Shown here: positions 8,730 to 13,088 of the stretch, one piece after another
Layout of the letters: the number at the start of each line of letters is the position of its first letter
Numbering within the stretch: the first letter of the stretch is position 1
Source: Actinomycetota bacterium
Lineage (GTDB): Bacteria > Actinomycetota > UBA4738 > HRBIN12
Assembly: GCA_005885325.1 (NCBI GenBank)
Contig: VAYX01000079.1
Span: forward strand, 1-13,088
Reading direction: 5' to 3'
Length of the DNA stretch: 13,088 nucleotides
Program-made: the position numbers and the translations under genes
Notes under the pieces: generated by a model
Databases searched by the model: none
What the model saw: only the letters and a program-made list of their open reading frames with translations
Told to the model about the DNA's origin: nothing

Positions 8730-9800
8730 TTGGCAGCGGAGACGATCCCACCGGCCGCCGCTCCGGCGGACGAGCGGGTCCGGGAGAAGAGCACGCTGTC
8801 GAAGGTGTTGTCCCGGCCCGAGGTGGGCGCGCTGGCCGGGGTGGTGATCGTGTGGGTCCTCTTCGCTATCGTGGCCAGCCGACACAACTTCATCAGCTGG
8901 GCCACCACGGCCTCCATCCTCAACAGGGCGGCGCCGCTCGGCATCCTGGCCGTGGCCGTGGCGCTGCTCATGATCGCCGGCGAGTTCGACCTGTCGGTCG
9001 GCTCGATCATCGGGTTCTCCGGGATGGTGATCATGGTCCTGGTCACGCCGACGACCGGCGGTGGGTTCGGGTGGACCCTGTGGCCGGCGGTCGGGATCTC
9101 CCTGCTGTTCGCCCTGACCACCGGCCTGTTCAACGGCGCGATCGTGATCGCGACGAAGCTCCCGTCGTTCATCGTCACCCTCGGCACGCTGTTCGCGTTC
9201 CGAGGGGTCAGCATCGCCGTGACCCGACTGCTCACGGATCGGACCCAGTTGGGCCAGCTGGACATCGTCGCTGGCTACGGACTGGCCCAGAAGATCTTCG
9301 CCAGCAACCTGAACCTGTTCGGCAGCCAGTTCAACGTCGCGATCCTGTGGTGGTTCGTCCTCACGGCGCTCGCGACGTGGGTCCTGCTCCGGACCCGCGC
9401 GGGGAACTGGATCTTCGGCACCGGGGGCGCCGTGGATGCCGCTCGGAACGTCGGCGTGCCCACGCGGCGGGTCAAGATCGCACTGTTCATGACCACCGCG
9501 TTCGCCGCGTGGCTGGTCGCGGTGATCCAGGTCGTCCAGTTCACCGGCGCCGACACGCTTCGGGGGACCGGCCAGGAGTTCCAGGCCATCATCGCCGCCG
9601 TCGTGGGGGGGTGCCTCCTGACCGGCGGCTACGGGTCCGCGATCGGCGCTTCGCTCGGCGCTTTGATCTTCGCACTGGTACAGCAAGGCATCGTCATCAC
9701 CGGCGTGGAAGGCGACTGGTTCCAGGTGTTCATCGGCGGCATCCTGCTCGGAGCGGTGATCTTCAATAACTTCATCCGGACGAGGGCGGCGCTGCGATGA
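8730..9800 (+). CDS. Sugar/inositol ABC transporter permease (RbsC-like, BPD_transp_2)
   Basis: This is the membrane channel subunit, 356 aa, expected to act as a homodimer because only one permease gene is present. After a hydrophilic N-terminal tail of about 30 residues it has roughly eight to ten hydrophobic segments (about 32-50, 67-83, 92-108, 117-141, 147-165, 203-221, 250-271, 285-300, 304-325, 331-347). Family landmarks are AGEFDLSVGS (83-92), equivalent to the GGIDLSVGS of ribose-type permeases, the cytoplasmic loop with AARNVGVPTRRVK (about 237-249), and LRGTGQEFQAIIAAVVGG followed by GGYGSAIGA. It uses a TTG start behind a good ribosome site, and its stop overlaps the ATPase ATG (ATGA). 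All landmarks look intact. Confidence 0.94.
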   Translation: MAAETIPPAAAPADERVREKSTLSKVLSRPEVGALAGVVIVWVLFAIVASRHNFISWATTASILNRAAPLGILAVAVALLMIAGEFDLSVGSIIGFSGMVIMVLVTPTTGGGFGWTLWPAVGISLLFALTTGLFNGAIVIATKLPSFIVTLGTLFAFRGVSIAVTRLLTDRTQLGQLDIVAGYGLAQKIFASNLNLFGSQFNVAILWWFVLTALATWVLLRTRAGNWIFGTGGAVDAARNVGVPTRRVKIALFMTTAFAAWLVAVIQVVQFTGADTLRGTGQEFQAIIAAVVGGCLLTGGYGSAIGASLGALIFALVQQGIVITGVEGDWFQVFIGGILLGAVIFNNFIRTRAALR

Positions 9801-10666
9801 GCACGAACGGGACGGCGCTCCTGGACGTCCGGGAGATCTCGAAGTATTTCGGCAGCGTCATCGCGTTGAAGGACGTTTCCATGACGTGCGAGGCGGGCCA
9901 GGTGACCTGCCTGCTCGGCGACAACGGCGCCGGGAAGTCGACCCTCATCAAGACCCTGTCCGGGGTGTACCGGCCCGACGAGGGCGAGTACCTGTTCGAC
10001 GGCAGGCCCCGGGAGTTCGCGTCGCCTCGCGACGCGCTCGAGCTGGGGATCGCCACCGTGTACCAGGACCTGGCGATGATCCCACTCCTCTCGATCTGGC
10101 GGAACTTCTTCCTCGGCTCCGAGCCCACGAAAGGATGGGGACCGTTCCGACGGTACGACGTGCGGTTCGCCAAAGACACCACGCGGCAGGAGCTGGCCAA
10201 GATGGGCATCGACATCCGCGATCCCGAGCAACCGGTCGGAACGCTGTCCGGAGGGGAGCGGCAGTCGGTCGCCATCGCCCGGGCGGTGTATTTCGGGGCG
10301 AAGGTCCTGATCCTGGACGAGCCAACGGCGGCGCTCGGGGTGAAGCAGGCGGGCGTGGTGCTCCGGTACATCGTCCAGGCCAGGCAGCGAGGGGTGGGGG
10401 TCATCTTCATCACGCACAACCCGCACCACGCCTACCCCGTAGGCGATCACCACGTGATCCTGCGCCGGGGTCGCGTGTACGGCGACTACTCGAAGGAGGA
10501 GCTCGGCCTGGATCGCCTGGTCCAGATGATGGCCGGGGGCGAGGAGCTCGAGAACCTCGCGCACGAGCTCGAGCGCGCCGCCGGGAAGGCCAGCGGCGAG
10601 GCGGGCGACGACCTGGCCCGTGCGGCCGAGGCGCTCGAGCGCGAGGCCAAGGATCCCGGCGCCTGA
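9797..10666 (+). CDS. Sugar/inositol ABC transporter ATPase, single-domain
   Basis: ATP-hydrolysing subunit of the importer, 289 aa, with a single nucleotide-binding domain rather than the tandem pair of RbsA/MglA. It must therefore form a homodimer, as in FrcA-type systems. Motifs: Walker A GDNGAGKST (41-49, Lys47), Q-loop VYQDLA (Gln90), signature LSGGERQ (150-156), Walker B VLILDEP (170-176, Glu175), D-loop around AALG, and switch His207 in FITHNP. All are intact. Unusually, after the domain ends near residue 247 there is a charged Glu/Ala/Arg-rich tail of about 40 residues (EELENLAHELERAAG, then DLARAAEALEREAK) that looks helical or coiled-coil. The start overlaps the permease stop; iolC begins 2 nt after the stop. 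Confidence 0.95.
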   Translation: MSTNGTALLDVREISKYFGSVIALKDVSMTCEAGQVTCLLGDNGAGKSTLIKTLSGVYRPDEGEYLFDGRPREFASPRDALELGIATVYQDLAMIPLLSIWRNFFLGSEPTKGWGPFRRYDVRFAKDTTRQELAKMGIDIRDPEQPVGTLSGGERQSVAIARAVYFGAKVLILDEPTAALGVKQAGVVLRYIVQARQRGVGVIFITHNPHHAYPVGDHHVILRRGRVYGDYSKEELGLDRLVQMMAGGEELENLAHELERAAGKASGEAGDDLARAAEALEREAKDPGA

Positions 10667-10668
10667 TC

Positions 10669-11616
10669 GTGGGGGCGGCTCCGTACGACGTCCTGACCAT
10701 GGGGCGTGTCGGGGTCGACCTCTACCCATTGCAGAGCAGCGTTCATCTTGCCGACGTCCGAACGTTCGCCAAGTCACTGGGCGGGAGCCCGACGAACGTG
10801 GCCGTGGGGACCGCGCGCTACGGGCACCGCGCCGCGGTGATCACGAAGGTCGGCGACGACGGCTTCGGCGCCTACGTGAGGGCGGCGCTTCGATCCTTCG
10901 GCGTCGACGACCAGTACGTGGGTACCGACCCGAACCTTCGAACCCCCATCGTGTTCTGCGAGCTCTTCCCGCCGGACTCCTTCCCGCTGCTGTTCTACCG
11001 TGAGCCGAAGGCGCCCGACATGAACGTGACGGCGGACGAACTCGACCTCGACGCCATCCGGGAGGCACGCATCTTCTGGACCACCGGGACCGGCCTCTCG
11101 GACGAGCCCAGCCGGACCGCGACGACCGCGGCGCTGGAGGCCCGGGGAGATTCGGAGATCACGGTTCACGACCTGGATTTCCGTCCCTCGTTCTGGCCGA
11201 TGCCGGGGGAGGCCGGGGACCGGCAGCGCCGCGCCTTGGAGCACGCGACGGTGGCCGTGGGCAACCGGGAGGAAGCTGCGATCGTGGTCGGTGAGGGCGA
11301 GCCGGAGGTCCAGGCCGAGCGGCTGCTCGGCCTGGGCCTCGAGTTGGCGGTGGTGAAGCTGGGAGCCGATGGTGTGCTCGTGGCGTGGGAAGGGGGGATG
11401 GAGCGCATCCCGCCGGTGCCGGTCGACGTGGTGAACGGGCTCGGCGCGGGCGACGCGTTCGGCGCAGCGCTCTGCCATGGCCTCCTGGAGGGATGGGAGA
11501 TCGCCACGACGATCCGGTTCGCCAACGCGGCGGGGGCCTACGTGGCTACCCAGCTCGCCTGCGCGGACGCCATGCCGAACGAGGACCAGGTGCGCGCGCT
11601 CATGAGCCATGCCTGA
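10669..11616 (+). CDS. iolC: 5-dehydro-2-deoxygluconokinase (IolC), PfkB family
   Basis: IolC (EC 2.7.1.92) phosphorylates 5-dehydro-2-deoxy-D-gluconate, preparing it for aldolase cleavage. The 315-aa protein has the sugar-binding start VLTMGRVGVDLYP (Asp17), the PfkB signature-1 segment GGSPTNVAVGTARYG (38-52), VGDDGFG, and the signature-2 anion-hole and base VNGLGAGDAFGAAL (Asp262 as catalytic base). I chose the GTG at 10669, only 2 nt after the ATPase stop, because it gives the usual short lead into the DVLTMGR strand; an internal ATG at 10699 would cut that strand. There is no strong ribosome site, so translation is probably coupled to the ATPase gene. Its last 17 nt are overlapped by an opposite-strand gene. 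PfkB kinases share motifs, so the exact substrate rests on the MGRVGVDLY lead and the locus. Confidence 0.92.
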   Translation: MGAAPYDVLTMGRVGVDLYPLQSSVHLADVRTFAKSLGGSPTNVAVGTARYGHRAAVITKVGDDGFGAYVRAALRSFGVDDQYVGTDPNLRTPIVFCELFPPDSFPLLFYREPKAPDMNVTADELDLDAIREARIFWTTGTGLSDEPSRTATTAALEARGDSEITVHDLDFRPSFWPMPGEAGDRQRRALEHATVAVGNREEAAIVVGEGEPEVQAERLLGLGLELAVVKLGADGVLVAWEGGMERIPPVPVDVVNGLGAGDAFGAALCHGLLEGWEIATTIRFANAAGAYVATQLACADAMPNEDQVRALMSHA

Positions 11617-12151
11617 CGTCGCCGCGACCCCACGCCCGAAGGAGCTCAACGGATCTCGGATGGATCAACACCGCCTGATGTGCCGGCCGTCCCAGCACCA
11701 CCTGGACGATGGCCTCGGCGAACTGCTCGGACGGGGTGGTCTCCCACGACCTTCCCTCGAACCAGGTCGCGGAGAGTGGAAGACCCTGAGCCGCCAGGAA
11801 GGGGACTCGAACGTCACGCTGTTCGGGGCAGGTGAACTCCATGTGATGGGCGAACTCGTGGACCAGCGAGGCCCGCAGGTTCGGAGCGGTGCCAGGGATG
11901 CGGACCGTGACCAGCCGCCGGACGGGGTCGTACGATCCTCGGCCGTCGAGCGACCAGGCGCCCTGGACCGTGACCGGAGCGAGGCAGCCCCGGCGGGCCG
12001 GGAACGCCTCGACGAACCGATCCCAGGTGTCCACGATCAGCACCCGGAGGTCGGCGGGGGAGGCCCCCGTGATCGACAGCTCCGCGGGCCGGGGGACGCT
12101 GCCCGGCATCGCCAGGGCGAACAGGACCAGGACCGCCGGGAGCCGCCTCAC
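11600..12151 (-). CDS. Small secreted HExxH protein, putative zinc metallopeptidase
   Basis: 183-aa protein of unknown specific function. The N terminus (MRRLPAVLVLFALAMPGSV) is a short signal peptide with probable cleavage around 17-23. The mature part contains LVHEFAHHMEF, an HExxH zinc motif (His98, Glu99, His102). About 40 residues later is SEQFAEAIVQVVLG, where Glu142 or Glu146 could be the third, gluzincin-like ligand. Two cysteines (56 and 108) could form a disulfide. I recognise no closer family. The GTG at 12151 has no good ribosome site, but the signal peptide begins there. The gene runs against the iol operon, lies between iolC and iolB, and overlaps the end of iolC by 17 nt, so its message would be antisense to any iolC-iolB read-through. 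Nothing in it suggests a role in inositol use. It is an apparent insertion in the operon. Confidence 0.75.
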   Translation of the reverse strand: MRRLPAVLVLFALAMPGSVPRPAELSITGASPADLRVLIVDTWDRFVEAFPARRGCLAPVTVQGAWSLDGRGSYDPVRRLVTVRIPGTAPNLRASLVHEFAHHMEFTCPEQRDVRVPFLAAQGLPLSATWFEGRSWETTPSEQFAEAIVQVVLGRPAHQAVLIHPRSVELLRAWGRGDVRHGS

Positions 12152-12201
12152 CGCTGCCCGAGCGTACCGGCACGGTCACGGCCCCGCAGGCGAGGGGTGC
12201 C

Positions 12202-13077
12202 GTGGTGAGCGAGCTGTTCCGCCCCGCCGGAACGCTGGCCGACGGCCCGGACCCGGTGAGCCTCAGGCCGGACGCCGCCGGATGGAGCTTCGCCGCGTTG
12301 CGGGTGATCGCTCTGGCGCCGGGTGAACGGCGCGCCGTCCCCTTGGAGGGGTTCGAGGCCGCGGTCCTCCCGCTCTCGGGCTCGTGCGGCGTCGAGGTCG
12401 GGTCGCACGCCTTCGAGCTCGAGGGCCGGACCGACGTGTTCTCCCGCGTCACTGATTTCGCCTACATCCCGCAGGGGAGCGAGGCCGTCCTCACCAGCGA
12501 CGGTGGCGGCGAGTTCGCGCTGCCCACGGCGCGCGCCGAGCGGCGGCTGGAGCCCGCGTACGTGCCGGCCCGAGCCGTGGCCGTCGAGGTTCGGGGGGGT
12601 GGGGCGGCCACCCGGCAGGTCAACAACTTCATGTCGGCGGACGCGTTCGAGGCGGAGCGGCTCATCGCGGTCGAAGTGCTCACCCCGGACGGGAACTGGT
12701 CGTCGTTCCCACCGCACAAGCACGACGAGCACACCGAGCGCGAGGTCCCGTTGGAGGAGATCTACTACTTCCGGATCCGGGGTGACGGCGGGTTCGGCCT
12801 GCACCGGACGTACACCGCCGACGGAGACATCGACGTCACCGAAACGGTCCATGACGGGGACGTGTTCCTGATCCCCAGGGGCTATCACGGTCCCAGTGTG
12901 GCCCCACCGGGCCACACGATGTATTACCTGAACGTGATGGCCGGGCCGGCCGAACGAGCCTGGCGCGTGTGCACGGATCCCACGCATGAGTGGTTGTGGG
13001 AGCTCTTCGCCGAGCTCGGCCCGGACCCCCGGTGCCCGCTCACCACGGCCGACGGCCCTCGACCCTCCCGCCCGTAG
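12202..13077 (+). CDS. iolB: 5-deoxy-glucuronate isomerase (IolB)
   Basis: IolB (EC 5.3.1.30) converts the IolD product 5-deoxy-glucuronate into 5-dehydro-2-deoxygluconate, the IolC substrate. The 291-aa double-cupin protein is of normal family length. The second cupin holds the metal site: FPPHKHDEH (His172 and His174), the LEEIYYFRI strand (Glu185/Glu186) and a later His (GYHGPS, His229; or PPGHTMYYLNVMAG, His238). VFLIPRGYHGPSVAPPGH is a strongly typical IolB/KduI stretch. The GTG at 12202, or the next GTG at 12205, follows GAGGGG by a few nt. The nearest + strand gene, iolC, ends 585 bp upstream with the peptidase gene between. IolB therefore needs either read-through or its own promoter in the 50-bp gap 12152-12201, where I see no clear boxes. 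It is complete just before the window end. Confidence 0.95.
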   Translation: MVSELFRPAGTLADGPDPVSLRPDAAGWSFAALRVIALAPGERRAVPLEGFEAAVLPLSGSCGVEVGSHAFELEGRTDVFSRVTDFAYIPQGSEAVLTSDGGGEFALPTARAERRLEPAYVPARAVAVEVRGGGAATRQVNNFMSADAFEAERLIAVEVLTPDGNWSSFPPHKHDEHTEREVPLEEIYYFRIRGDGGFGLHRTYTADGDIDVTETVHDGDVFLIPRGYHGPSVAPPGHTMYYLNVMAGPAERAWRVCTDPTHEWLWELFAELGPDPRCPLTTADGPRPSRP

Positions 13078-13088
13078 GGCTCGCGGGC

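Noticed and set aside
8595..9686. Long minus-strand open frame opposite the permease
   Set aside because: Gln/Arg/Asp/Gly-rich shadow translation of a well-supported membrane protein gene; no recognisable domain.
13066..13088. Possible start of a terminator hairpin (GCCCG...CGGGC) after iolB
   Set aside because: The window ends within the structure, so stem and tail cannot be judged.

Overview
The window is very G+C-rich and densely packed. It uses many GTG starts and one TTG start, and several neighbouring genes share 4-nt GTGA or ATGA start/stop overlaps. With the actinobacterial flavour of its proteins (a small OmpR-type two-component pair, a LacI-type regulator, a secreted 'WVY...YDWYAQD' protein), this points to a high-GC actinomycete or a related soil actinobacterial lineage. 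The organism is an inference; no rRNA or marker gene is present.

Left part (1-2797, + strand): the 3' end of an OmpR-family response regulator overlaps the start of its sensor histidine kinase. A short gap with three 11-bp-phased direct repeats follows, then a secreted protein of a family I know only as an actinobacterial exported protein of unknown function. The conserved body of that protein ends abruptly near 2507 and looks frameshifted or internally deleted at its C terminus.

Centre (2616-11616): a divergent myo-inositol (or related cyclitol) catabolic locus. Leftward run iolD and a LacI-family regulator, overlapping by 4 nt. Rightward run an iolG-like dehydrogenase, an iolE-like dehydratase, a sugar ABC importer (lipoprotein binding protein, permease, single-domain ATPase) and iolC. 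The 103-bp divergent gap holds a perfect 14-bp palindrome with a central CG, TTGGAACGTTCCAA, which is the expected form of a LacI-family operator. A perfect 19-bp inverted repeat with a 3-nt loop and no T-tract lies between the binding-protein and permease genes, and probably sets high binding-protein expression relative to the membrane components.

Right part (11600-13077): iolB is on the + strand but separated from iolC by a leftward gene for a small secreted HExxH putative metallopeptidase, whose 3' end overlaps iolC by 17 nt.

Together: the ABC importer brings in the cyclitol. IolG oxidises it to the inosose, IolE dehydrates it, IolD opens the ring to 5-deoxy-glucuronate, IolB isomerises this to 5-dehydro-2-deoxygluconate, and IolC phosphorylates it. 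The final steps (IolJ aldolase, IolA/MmsA semialdehyde dehydrogenase) are not in the window. Most of this is recognisable biology. The less ordinary items are the regulatory DNA structures, the inserted antisense peptidase gene and the damaged secreted-protein gene. I did not find a clearly new multi-gene system.
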